Source: Saccharicrinis sp. UBA6048 (GTDB lineage: Bacteria > Bacteroidota > Bacteroidia > Bacteroidales > Marinilabiliaceae). From it: a stretch of 64,000 bases of DNA. This document shows positions 28,705 through 38,079 of this stretch, one piece after another (position 1 is the first letter of the stretch; every line of letters starts with the position of its first letter). The position numbers were made by a program, and so were the translations under genes. The notes under the pieces were generated by a model that worked only from the letters and a program-made list of their open reading frames with translations, was not told the origin of the DNA and made no database searches. The stretch is taken from assembly GCA_002429115.1 (NCBI GenBank), contig DIYS01000001.1:11041-75040 (forward strand), in the 5' to 3' direction.

Positions 28705-29850
28705 CTATTTTACTTCGCGTACTTTACCTTCACGGAAGATTAAATACTCCACTGTGTGAAAACCACGGGTTGTATAACCTAATCCGTTGGACACAAAATC
28801 AGCATTTAGTGTCTGTGCCGAATTCAATACGTTTGACAACTGTGTTTCATCTACCGGCCACGAGTCCAGCAGTGGGTCAAGGTTATGATCACCGGCAGGG
28901 CCAAATAAGAATGACTCACTTTTCTCCCAGGGAGCACGAGTTGCTTTCCATGCTTCAGCAGCTGCTTCCAGGTTACCTTTTGTCATGTCTTTCTTGAATG
29001 CTTCTGCTTTAGCCAGTAATAGCTTACTATTGTTGAACATTGCAGCGTATGTAGGAATAATTGTTTTATTAACATAGTCCGCCAGAATATCGGTAAAGTC
29101 ATAGTCTGTCCCTTTTGCCACTTCGGCTTTTACCTTGCCTGCAAAAACAGCTTCTACCTCGGCAACCTTTGACATAGCCAATTCAACTTTCGAAGATTTC
29201 AGATGATCGACAAAAGCACCCTCAGTCGCACAATCATCAATAGCTGCAATAGCTGCAGCGATTTTTGTCTTAACTTCAGTGTCTAATGCTGCATCTTTTG
29301 CTTTAATATACACTGATAAACCTTTCCCACGTGCAGATGCATCATAACCGCCTAGATATGAATTTTCAATACTTAATAGGTTATTCTTAAAATCAGTATA
29401 TGAATTTTTACTAAAACGGGATTCTGCTTCCGAAGGTTTGGCAGCACCTTTGCCACCATTGGCAGCTCCCATCTTCACTTTACCTAACTCATCCGCAATC
29501 CCAACGATGCCTTCTACTATTTCATTGACAGCATCCAGTTGTTTTTGATAGCGGCTACCTGCTTTGCCGGCATTCTTATATTCATCGCCATATGGCGTAC
29601 CAATCTCAAGCTCAATTTCTTTCATTAAGGCAGATTCACCTGTCCCACCTTCCCAGCTGGCCCATAATTTCAGACAGTCATTACGCAATACCTTTGAAGA
29701 CGCAATCAGGTATTCAGCCTCACGTTCGTTGATCGGGCCGTTATTGATTTTTTTACCAACGTTGGTGCTATCATCATCGTCGCTACATGCGACAAAACTA
29801 AATGTTAATGCAAATGCACTTAACATCAAAAGCAATCTCATTTTTTTCAT
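28705..29850 (-). CDS. imelysin family lipoprotein
   Basis: 381 aa. Lipobox FSFVACSDDDDS. The C-terminal GFHTVEYLIF is the conserved GxHxxE motif of imelysin/EfeO-M75 proteins; the usual double four-helix bundle is apparent from the composition. Imelysins are periplasmic or surface proteins of iron uptake; the GxHxxE site is thought to bind metal. Its neighbours (porin upstream, DHOR downstream) match the conserved imelysin/DHOR iron clusters. Confidence 0.93.
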   Translation of the reverse strand: MKKMRLLLMLSAFALTFSFVACSDDDDSTNVGKKINNGPINEREAEYLIASSKVLRNDCLKLWASWEGGTGESALMKEIELEIGTPYGDEYKNAGKAGSRYQKQLDAVNEIVEGIVGIADELGKVKMGAANGGKGAAKPSEAESRFSKNSYTDFKNNLLSIENSYLGGYDASARGKGLSVYIKAKDAALDTEVKTKIAAAIAAIDDCATEGAFVDHLKSSKVELAMSKVAEVEAVFAGKVKAEVAKGTDYDFTDILADYVNKTIIPTYAAMFNNSKLLLAKAEAFKKDMTKGNLEAAAEAWKATRAPWEKSESFLFGPAGDHNLDPLLDSWPVDETQLSNVLNSAQTLNADFVSNGLGYTTRGFHTVEYLIFREGKVREVK

Positions 29851-29884
29851 GTTATAATTTATTTAAGTTATGATATATCGGATT

Positions 29885-31165
29885 TTACATTTTTGAGAAA
29901 ATGCCATAATATCCAATGGCCAATCCAAAAGTGTTTTCGTCATTGTAATTACCCCCATCAATTTTTCGCATGGAATAATCTGCTTTGATCGCAAGATTCT
30001 TAATAGGAAAGTAGTTAATGCCAAAGGTTGTTACGGTTCGATCAAACCTGGGATCCTGAAATACGCTCTCTTCAACCGTTTCCATTGAGTTGTAATATTC
30101 GTAGCGAACAAACGGGTATAGTTGACCTTCAATATTTAATAGTTTAAAAATATTATAGCCCATTTCTGCCGAATAACTCATGGCACTTTTCGCAACAGGT
30201 GTGTTGGTATATGGCGAGTTACGCGATAGTATTTTCTTATTAAGTTCGCTGATTTCATCAGAGTCTGCCAAACTACCATACAAGCAATTGCCCCTGAAAA
30301 TAAAATTGCGATTATTAAAAACAGCATCCAACGTTCCTATGGTAACAGTCCCGTCAATGTGTTCCATTTTATCAGGTTTTGAACTGTTAGCAGTTGTGTT
30401 GCCGCGATAAAATGATGCGCCCAGCTTTAAATTACGAATGCTCCTGTTATCTATGCGTAAGGCAACAGCCATATCAGTCATCTTTACGTTCTCATATTGT
30501 GTCTGACGTGCTTTTCGCACCCAGTATTGCGATGACATACCATTAGCATCCAAACCATTTATCAATTGAGCTTCATAACTCCAGGTACGTCGCCGTCCAA
30601 ATCGACCCACCAAAGCAATACCCGTTTCATGCCATGTTAAGGGTATTATTGTAATTTCACCTTCCGGTCGTACAGTTCCAAAAAATTGTGTTGGTAAGTG
30701 ATTTTGGTTGGTTAATCCTACTGGAACCACAAAATGACCTACTTTGACTGCAAAGGCATCACTGAAGTACTTTGAAATATAGAATTGCTCAAGGACTACC
30801 TCACCGCCTTTTTCTATTTCCATTTCCCATTCGCCCGACTCCTCATATTCGTACTCGAAAGTACTGCCGGTTCCTCCGTGCTCAAATTCCACTTCAGTAG
30901 AAACGCCCCAGCCCTTACCGAACTTATAATCGAATGAAACTATCATGCGGGGTAAATCAACAATGGCCCGCTTATCCGGTTCCGATCCTCCCGTTAACCA
31001 TGGATTAGGACCATAATCCATTCGTTGGTATAGAATTTCGCCATATCCGCCAAAAATAAGACGGCTGGTATCATTATTCTGTATAGGATTAACATATAGC
31101 GCCTGGCTAAATAGTGCAGTTATCGAGAATAGCGACAAGAACACCGTCAGTAATCTTTTTTTCAT
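29885..31165 (-). CDS. porin-like outer membrane barrel, first gene of the redox/iron operon
   Basis: 426 aa, signal peptide ending LFSQ. RLIFGGYGEILYQRMDYG near the mature start, AFAVKVGHFVVPVGLTNQNHLP in the middle and terminal GLAIGYYGIFSKM are typical of Bacteroidota OprO/P-like porins. An acidic patch (EYEYEESGEWEMEIEKGGEV, ~108-127) is unusual and could attract cations. Located 34 bp before imelysin, it is the promoter-proximal gene of the ten-gene cluster. The 330-bp gap upstream (31166-31495) holds no ORF, and I found no clear -7/-33 pair in it. Confidence 0.82.
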   Translation of the reverse strand: MKKRLLTVFLSLFSITALFSQALYVNPIQNNDTSRLIFGGYGEILYQRMDYGPNPWLTGGSEPDKRAIVDLPRMIVSFDYKFGKGWGVSTEVEFEHGGTGSTFEYEYEESGEWEMEIEKGGEVVLEQFYISKYFSDAFAVKVGHFVVPVGLTNQNHLPTQFFGTVRPEGEITIIPLTWHETGIALVGRFGRRRTWSYEAQLINGLDANGMSSQYWVRKARQTQYENVKMTDMAVALRIDNRSIRNLKLGASFYRGNTTANSSKPDKMEHIDGTVTIGTLDAVFNNRNFIFRGNCLYGSLADSDEISELNKKILSRNSPYTNTPVAKSAMSYSAEMGYNIFKLLNIEGQLYPFVRYEYYNSMETVEESVFQDPRFDRTVTTFGINYFPIKNLAIKADYSMRKIDGGNYNDENTFGLAIGYYGIFSKM

Positions 31166-31437
31166 TAAGCCTTCTATGAGTTAAACTATTGTATTTCTAA
31201 GGCACAAAAGAACCGCTATATCAACTTGAATACAATACCAATTAATTACGAAATCCATCTTGCGCAATAGATATGGTAATGCACAGTAATACCGACACAT
31301 ACACACAACCCAATCAAATTAGATATGTGAATTACATTTGTTCAGTCATAATAAATGATGAATTAAGATAAAAAGGGTATAAATCGGAATGGTGTATTTC
31401 TTAAAGCTGACATTGGAAAGGATGGAGGCTTAAAGAA

Positions 31438-31475
31438 AAAAATGGCTGCTTCAAATTGAAGCAGCCATTTTAGTT
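31438..31475 (-). terminator. hairpin terminator of the M3 peptidase gene
   Basis: AAAATGGCTGCTTCAA pairs perfectly with TTGAAGCAGCCATTTT, 20-55 bp after the peptidase stop codon on the minus strand. Confidence 0.9.
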
Positions 31476-31495
31476 CTTTTGATTGAATATATGAG

Positions 31496-33616
31496 TTATT
31501 CTAATCCACGCTGACGTAAAAGTGCCTCAATTTTTGGCTCACGTCCGCGGAAATTCTTGTACATGTCCATAGCATCTACTGTTCCTCCTCTTTCAAGGAT
31601 GTTCTCGCGGAATGAAAGAGCTGTTGCTTCGTCGTATAAGCTGGTTTCTTTAAAAGCTTCAAAAGCATCAGCATCCAACACACCCGACCAGATATAGCTA
31701 TAGTAACCTGCAGAATAGCCATTGCTTGAAAAGATATGCATAAAGTACGTCGACTTATATCTCGAAATAATTTCAGGAATCAGACCAATACTTTTCAAAT
31801 AGTCTTCCTCAAATTTATTAACGTCGATGCTTTTCTCTTCTTTCTGAGTGTGGTAGTTCATATCTAATAAAGCGGCTGCCAGGTATTCTGTTGTTGCAAA
31901 TCCCTGGTTGAAATGACCACTGTTTTGAAGCTTAGTCACCAACTCATCAGGAATGGCTTCTCCTGTTTCGTAGTGGCGTGCATACTCTTTCATAACTTCA
32001 GGATCACTTGCCCAGTTTTCCATCACTTGTGATGGTAACTCCACAAAGTCGCGAGGTACTGAGGTTCCTGATAATCCACCGTAATTACAGTCACTCAATA
32101 ATTGGTGCAAGCCATGCCCAAACTCGTGGAACAGAGTTGTTGTTTCATCGAAGCTTAGTAAAGCAGGTTTACCGGCCACCGGTTTAGAGAAGTTACAAAC
32201 AATGGTAACAACAGGAGGTATGTTTTTACCATCCTTACGCTTTTGCTTGCGAAAAGCACCACACCATGCGCCTTGCTTTTTGGTTGCGCGTGGGTGCCAA
32301 TCCAAATACAAAATACCTTTGTGTGATCCGTCAGCTTCTAATACTTTAAAAACTTGCGCATCGGCATAAGGCTTCGGAAATTCTTCAGTAATTTCTTCAA
32401 ACTGTAATCCGAACAATTTCGTAGCTACCGCAAAAGCACCATCACGTACATTATTCAATTCAAAATAAGGACGAATTTCATTTTCATCCAGGTTGTATTT
32501 TTCCTGACGTACTTTTTCAGCATAATACCACCAATCCCACGAAGCCAGTTTAAAACCACCTTGCTCGCGATCAATAATTGACTGCATTGCCTCACGCTCT
32601 TTTTTAGCAACGGGCAAAGCACGATCCCATAATTGCTCCAACAATTCATATACTTTATCAGAAGTCTTCGCCATGCGCTCTTCCAACACATAATCGGCAT
32701 AGGTATCGTAGCCTAGTATGTTTGCTTTCTTAATGCGCAGGTTAACGATCTCTTCAATGGTCTTTTTATTATCCAATTCGTCGTTGTTGTTACCACGCAT
32801 GTAGTAGCCTTTATAAAGTTGCTCGCGCAACTCGCGCTTATCGGCATATTGTAAGAATGGAAGCATACTTGGTTTTTGAGTTGTGAAAACCCATTTACCT
32901 TCCATACCCATATCTTTTGCAGTTTCAGCAGCACCAGCAATAACCGATTCTGGTAATCCGGCCAAGTCTTCTTTATTGTCAATCACCAACTTAAATTTGT
33001 TGGTTTCCTTTAATACATTCGTCGAAAATGAATTAAACAGCTCCGACATACGCGTGTTGATCTCACGTAATTCAGCCTTCTTATCATCTGGTAAACTAAC
33101 ACCACTGCGAACAAATCCTTTATAGGTATCGTCCAATAGCATCATCTGCTCACCGTTCAAGCCTAATTGATCCTTTTGCTCGTATACAACTTTTACACGG
33201 TCAAATAACTCAGGATTTAAGCTGATATCATCACTGTGAGCACTCATCTTTTTACCAACTTCAGCAGCAATTGCCATAATACCTTCGGTACCATCAGCTG
33301 ACTTAAGACTGTAATACACACTCATTACTTCTGAAAGCATTGAACCGGCCTGGTCTAATGCAACAATTGTATTCTCAAACGATGGAGCATCAGTATTACT
33401 GATAATAGCTTGCACTTCTGCTTTATGCTCAGCCATTGCTTTCTCCATAGCCGGCATGTAATGCTCAGCTTTAATTTGCTCAAATGGCGGCACATTGTAT
33501 GGTGTATTATAAGCACCAAAGAAAGGGTTGTCTCCGCTCTTTTCTTCTTTTTGAGGCGATTGGCAGGCCGTTACAACTAGGGCCATTACCAATGATAGCA
33601 ACAGAAATTGTTTCAT
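31496..33616 (-). CDS. dcp: M3 family metallopeptidase (dipeptidyl carboxypeptidase-like) lipoprotein
   Basis: 706 aa from ATG 33616; the frame opens at a TTG 6 bp earlier. Lipobox MALVVTACQSPQ. The zinc site is HEFGHGLHQ at ~495 with the downstream Glu (ENWASDPEVM context) and GFRGREPKIEALLRQRGL at the C terminus, all typical of the Dcp/OpdA branch. It removes dipeptides from C termini of peptides; the lipid anchor places it at the periplasmic face or cell surface. Monocistronic with a strong terminator. Confidence 0.92.
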   Translation of the reverse strand: MKQFLLLSLVMALVVTACQSPQKEEKSGDNPFFGAYNTPYNVPPFEQIKAEHYMPAMEKAMAEHKAEVQAIISNTDAPSFENTIVALDQAGSMLSEVMSVYYSLKSADGTEGIMAIAAEVGKKMSAHSDDISLNPELFDRVKVVYEQKDQLGLNGEQMMLLDDTYKGFVRSGVSLPDDKKAELREINTRMSELFNSFSTNVLKETNKFKLVIDNKEDLAGLPESVIAGAAETAKDMGMEGKWVFTTQKPSMLPFLQYADKRELREQLYKGYYMRGNNNDELDNKKTIEEIVNLRIKKANILGYDTYADYVLEERMAKTSDKVYELLEQLWDRALPVAKKEREAMQSIIDREQGGFKLASWDWWYYAEKVRQEKYNLDENEIRPYFELNNVRDGAFAVATKLFGLQFEEITEEFPKPYADAQVFKVLEADGSHKGILYLDWHPRATKKQGAWCGAFRKQKRKDGKNIPPVVTIVCNFSKPVAGKPALLSFDETTTLFHEFGHGLHQLLSDCNYGGLSGTSVPRDFVELPSQVMENWASDPEVMKEYARHYETGEAIPDELVTKLQNSGHFNQGFATTEYLAAALLDMNYHTQKEEKSIDVNKFEEDYLKSIGLIPEIISRYKSTYFMHIFSSNGYSAGYYSYIWSGVLDADAFEAFKETSLYDEATALSFRENILERGGTVDAMDMYKNFRGREPKIEALLRQRGLE

Positions 33617-33904
33617 TGTCAATTAGTTTATATAAGTATTTATAATGGTTGTTTCATTTGACTTTAAGGAAGCCAATTTAGACATATTCAGACGAATATG
33701 GAATGATAAAATACAGTGTTGTCATATGTCGTAGAACACCTTTTGATTTAGCTGACAGAATGAACAATGCCAACTAATTGCTGTTTAGCTTCGGAAACTT
33801 AAAGTCTATTAAATGGTTTAGAATAACTATGTCAATAACTGTCATTTTTTAGACCATTAATTTTAAGTAATATTGCCGAATTATAAGGCATAAATAGTGA
33901 TAAG

Positions 33905-34783
33905 ATGGTTAATATTAGAGAAAAGAGGACCAGACAAAAACCAAGCTGGCTTAAAATACAACTCCCAAATACTGCTGATTACAAATGGATGCACAATACC
34001 ATCCGTGATAACAAACTTCATACGATTTGTACTAGTGGTAAATGTCCGAATGCGGCAGAATGTTGGGCAGCCGGTACAGCCACATTTATGATTCTTGGTG
34101 ATATTTGTACTCGTGCCTGTAAATTTTGTAATGTCAAAACCGGTAAGCCTGATGCTGTTGATGTAAAAGAACCATTAAGAATTGCGCGTTCTATTAACAT
34201 CATGAAATTAAAGCATGCCGTTATTACTTCAGTGGATCGTGATGATCTGGAAGATGGGGGTGCTGGCATTTGGGCGGCAACAATCAAAAAAACCAAAGAG
34301 CTTAATCCAAATACATCCATGGAAGTGCTGATCCCTGATTTTAATGGTTTGCATCATTTAATTCAGGAGGTGATGGACGCTAAACCGGAAGTAATATCGC
34401 ACAACCTTGAAACGGTGCGACGATTAACGCCGATTATTCGTACAAAAGCAAAATACGACCTGAGTTTGAAAGTTCTTAAATACATTGCTGATGGCGGAAT
34501 GGTGGCCAAATCCGGTATAATGCTAGGATTGGGTGAAACCGAAGAAGAAGTTTTTCAAACAATGGATGACTTGCTTGAAGTTGGAGTAACTGTGATGACC
34601 ATTGGCCAATATCTGCAGCCAACTCAAAATCATCTACCTGTTTCTGAGTATGTTTCGCCGGAACAATTTGAGAAATATAAACAAGTTGGACTGGAAAAGG
34701 GTTTTAAATATGTTGAAAGTGGTCCGCTTGTGCGATCATCTTATCACGCCGAAGAACACATTAATGCTTTAAAAAAACAATAA
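33905..34783 (+). CDS. lipA: lipoyl synthase
   Basis: 292 aa, usual length. Auxiliary cluster cysteines C42, C47 and C53 (CTSGKCPNAAECW) and radical SAM cysteines C68, C72 and C75 (CTRACKFC) are present, with the RSSYHAEE tail that supplies the Ser ligand. It inserts two sulfurs into the octanoyl chain on E2/GcvH. Its stop overlaps the lipB start by one base. Confidence 0.98.
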   Translation: MVNIREKRTRQKPSWLKIQLPNTADYKWMHNTIRDNKLHTICTSGKCPNAAECWAAGTATFMILGDICTRACKFCNVKTGKPDAVDVKEPLRIARSINIMKLKHAVITSVDRDDLEDGGAGIWAATIKKTKELNPNTSMEVLIPDFNGLHHLIQEVMDAKPEVISHNLETVRRLTPIIRTKAKYDLSLKVLKYIADGGMVAKSGIMLGLGETEEEVFQTMDDLLEVGVTVMTIGQYLQPTQNHLPVSEYVSPEQFEKYKQVGLEKGFKYVESGPLVRSSYHAEEHINALKKQ

Positions 34784-35490
34784 TGACCAATTCATATACC
34801 GTTTTTGAAGATCTTGGCGTTAACGACTATAAAGACACCTGGGATTACCAGGAAAAACTTTTTAATGAAGTTGTTGATGTTAAGTTGCATAACCGCGACA
34901 ATCCCAATGATCCTCAAACAATCACCAATCATCTGCTATTTGTTGAGCATCCTCATGTTTATACGCTAGGTAAAAGCGGTGTGCAGAATAATCTCCTGAT
35001 CAATGAGCAATTTCTGAAGCAGATCAATGCCACTTTTTACAAGATAAACAGGGGCGGAGATATCACGTATCACGGTCCCGGTCAGATAGTCGGCTATCCG
35101 ATTCTTGACCTGGAAGCACTCGAATTGCAAGTCAAAAGTTATATCGACAAGCTGGAAGAAGCCATTATTCAAACATTGGCTGAGTATGGCGTTAAAAGCG
35201 AACGGCTTGATGGTGCAACAGGTGTATGGATCGATACGAAAGTTCCTGGAAAATCACGTAAAATCTGTGCAATAGGGGTGAAAGCCAGCCGTTATGTTTC
35301 TATGCATGGCTTTGCATTAAATGTCAATACGGATCTTAACTACTTCAATCACATTAACCCATGTGGTTTTGTGGATAAAGGCGTCACTTCTTTGGAGAAA
35401 GAATTAGGACGTAAGGTCGACCTGCAAGAGGTAAAGGATATTTTATTAAAGAAATTATCTGAAATTTTCCATTTGCAACTAAACAAGTGA
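34783..35490 (+). CDS. lipB: octanoyl-ACP:protein N-octanoyltransferase
   Basis: 235 aa. Motifs RGGDITYHGPGQIVGYPILDL and KICAIGVKASRYVSMHGFALNV contain the catalytic Lys; the catalytic Cys lies in NPCGFVDKGVTSL. It moves the octanoyl group from ACP to lipoyl domains, providing the LipA substrate. Coupled to lipA by TAATG overlap. Confidence 0.98.
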   Translation: MTNSYTVFEDLGVNDYKDTWDYQEKLFNEVVDVKLHNRDNPNDPQTITNHLLFVEHPHVYTLGKSGVQNNLLINEQFLKQINATFYKINRGGDITYHGPGQIVGYPILDLEALELQVKSYIDKLEEAIIQTLAEYGVKSERLDGATGVWIDTKVPGKSRKICAIGVKASRYVSMHGFALNVNTDLNYFNHINPCGFVDKGVTSLEKELGRKVDLQEVKDILLKKLSEIFHLQLNK

Positions 35491-35615
35491 GCTTAAATCA
35501 TATAGCCTGCATAAAAAGCATCGGCCAATTAATTTTTATTAACAATTGCCGTTTAGCCTTTTGATTTAAGATAATTTTTCGAAAAATTTATGCTCAAATT
35601 GGGCAAAAAAGTGAG

Positions 35616-37337
35616 ATGGAAAAACGGTGGAGCATAAAACCCGAGAGTGATGAAGATAAAGTTGATCACTTATCTGAGGTTCTGAATATAAATCGCGTAT
35701 TAGCCAACCTTCTGGTTCAGAGGGGTGTTTCTAATTACGACGAGGCGAAAGCGTTTTTTCGACCTAAACTGACTGATCTGCATAATCCTTTTTTGATGAA
35801 GGATATGGAAGAGGCAGTGCATCGTATCGTTAAAGCCTTTGATAATAATGAACGTATTCTCATTTATGGCGATTACGATGTGGATGGTACCACCAGTGTT
35901 GCGCTTGTCTATTCTTTTCTTAGTCTGCATTACAACGATCTGAATTACTATATCCCTAACCGCTATGAAGAAGGCTATGGTATATCGTATAAGGGGATTG
36001 ATTACGCTGCTGATAACAACATCACACTGGTAATTGCACTCGACTGTGGAATTAAGGCGGTTGAGAAGATGGATTATGCCCGTGAAAAAGGCATCGATTT
36101 TATCATTTGTGACCACCATACACCTGGCGATCAATTGCCGAATGCAGCAGCTTGTCTGGACCCAAAACGACCAGACTGCAACTATCCGGATAAAAACCTT
36201 TCGGGATGTGGTGTGGGTTTTAAGTTAATGCAGGCCTTTTGCCGATACAAAGATTACAAAGAATCACAATTATACGATCTGATTGACCTGGTAGCAGTTA
36301 GTATAGCGTCTGATATCGTACCAATAAGTGGTGAAAACAGAATATTAGCCTATTATGGTCTTGAGAAACTGAATTCAAACCCGGGCATTGGATTGAGTTC
36401 AATTATTAAAATTGCCGGCATGGAAGGCCGCGAAATCACCATTAGTGATATCGTTTTTAAAATTGGTCCGAGAATAAATGCTGCCGGCCGAATTGATGCC
36501 GGAAGTGATGCTGTAGATTTACTGGTAAGCCGCGACTCAGGCAATGCAGGCCTGATGAGCAAAGACATTGATGAATGCAATGAAACCCGCAAGGATTTAG
36601 ACAGAAGCATTACCATCGAAGCGCACGATTTAATCGCCACCAACCCTGAATTACTACGTAAAAAATCCACTGTTCTTTATAACAAAGACTGGCACAAAGG
36701 GGTCATTGGCATCGTTGCATCACGATTGACCGAGTCGTTCTATCGACCTACCATCATCATGACCGAATCAAAAGGTTTTGCGACAGGTAGCGCACGTTCT
36801 GTAGAAGGTTTTGATCTTTATAAAGCTATTGAATCGTGCAGCGATTTATTGGAGAATTTTGGCGGTCATATGTACGCTGCCGGATTAACCATGAAAATTG
36901 AGAACATTCCTGCCTTTAAAGAGCGTTTTGAAAAATTTGTGGAGGATAACATCCTGGCCGATCAGTTAATCCCACAAATCGAAGTAGACTCAAAATTACA
37001 CCTTAAGGATATCACCCCTAAATTTCATCGGATACTAAAGCAATTCCGCCCGTTTGGACCGGGTAATATGAAACCTGTATTTATTTCGGAACGGGTATTT
37101 GACTACGGCACCAGTAAATGCGTTGGTAAGGATAAAGACCATTTGAAACTGGAAATTATAGAAGAACACTCTGCTGCTATCAAACAAGGCATCGCTTTTT
37201 CTATGGGTAATGCGATTGATAGCATTAAGTCAAACGATCCTTTTGATGTATGTTATACCATTGAAGAAAACGTATATAATGGCATCACATCCTTGCAGGT
37301 AATGGTGAAAGACCTAAAATTCCCTCACGCAGAGTAA
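35616..37337 (+). CDS. recJ: single-stranded-DNA-specific exonuclease RecJ
   Basis: 573 aa. The DHH-family motifs are in place: IYGDYDVDGTTSVAL (motif I), ALDCG, ICDHHTPG (DHH) and DPKRPDCNYP; the DHHA1 part has GGHMYAAGLTM. It degrades ssDNA 5'-3' in recombination and mismatch repair. It starts 125 bp after lipB; whether it shares the lip transcript is unclear. Confidence 0.97.
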   Translation: MEKRWSIKPESDEDKVDHLSEVLNINRVLANLLVQRGVSNYDEAKAFFRPKLTDLHNPFLMKDMEEAVHRIVKAFDNNERILIYGDYDVDGTTSVALVYSFLSLHYNDLNYYIPNRYEEGYGISYKGIDYAADNNITLVIALDCGIKAVEKMDYAREKGIDFIICDHHTPGDQLPNAAACLDPKRPDCNYPDKNLSGCGVGFKLMQAFCRYKDYKESQLYDLIDLVAVSIASDIVPISGENRILAYYGLEKLNSNPGIGLSSIIKIAGMEGREITISDIVFKIGPRINAAGRIDAGSDAVDLLVSRDSGNAGLMSKDIDECNETRKDLDRSITIEAHDLIATNPELLRKKSTVLYNKDWHKGVIGIVASRLTESFYRPTIIMTESKGFATGSARSVEGFDLYKAIESCSDLLENFGGHMYAAGLTMKIENIPAFKERFEKFVEDNILADQLIPQIEVDSKLHLKDITPKFHRILKQFRPFGPGNMKPVFISERVFDYGTSKCVGKDKDHLKLEIIEEHSAAIKQGIAFSMGNAIDSIKSNDPFDVCYTIEENVYNGITSLQVMVKDLKFPHAE

Positions 37338-38079
37338 TATCAAAGCTTTGTCCTTTTATTCTTAAGGCCTTATACTTCGCTTAGAAATATCGCCTTAGCT
37401 ATGACTATGTTTCTCCTGATTATCATCGGATTTTTAGTCTGGCCGAAACCTCATTGGCAGAAGCACTATTTTTAATAACTATAAATAACACTTTAAAATA
37501 CCAAAATAACTTTTGGGTATTCATAGGGGTATAAATAATAAAAAATCATTTTTTATTTAGTTAGGTCTACATTTTATAGGGGTTGATTTTAAAAAAATCA
37601 TTTTAACAATTATTCACATCTCCTTAGAAAGGGGGTTAGATTCATATTCTGCGTTTAACTAAAATTAAATTGTTAACTATGAGTTAATTAGATCTTATAT
37701 TTTTTTGAAGATTAAGATGCGTGGAATAAATTTTTATCTATATTTAGGCCGAGAAAGTTAAGCCCTTTCCCTTAAATTAGATAAAATCCAGATGAAAAAA
37801 GGTTCGGCATTGCCGGGCCTTTTTGCATTTTAAGAGCTTCTAAATTCAAAGAAAGCCCTTCTCATTAACTTTAATGGTTAATAAAAAACCAATCAACTTA
37901 AAGGCAGGTAGCGGCACAACAAAGCTCACTTTGTACTGTTTTAAGGTGTAAATAATTAACAAAACCAGTTTGTATAATAACGCAATTAGTATTTTTACTT
38001 AATAATTCATTAGAGAATACTAAATATCTAAGGTCATTCTACCTGTGAGCACATTTGATTATAAAATGGTATAGCTGCT
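37338..38079. other. 740-bp gene-free AT-rich region before the type I secretion genes
   Basis: No convincing gene. It holds a possible 24-codon ORF at 37401-37475 with a hydrophobic core (MTMFLLIIIGFLVW), a hairpin terminator at 37801, and several short inverted repeats. A GGGGTA at 37526 lacks the GTCAT partner at the spacing seen in the ECF promoters. A candidate small RNA would end at the 37801 hairpin. Confidence 0.5.
37801..37824 (+). terminator. intrinsic terminator, GC-rich stem with T5
   Basis: GGTTCGGC (37801-37808) pairs with GCCGGGCC (37812-37819), two G-T pairs, followed by five Ts. It is 460 bp beyond recJ, far for that gene, so it may end a separate short transcript. Confidence 0.65.

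Noticed and set aside
37526..37549. Fourth ECF promoter (GGGGTA then ATCAT)
   Set aside because: Spacing is 13, not 15, the second element is mismatched, and the next gene is 530 bp away.
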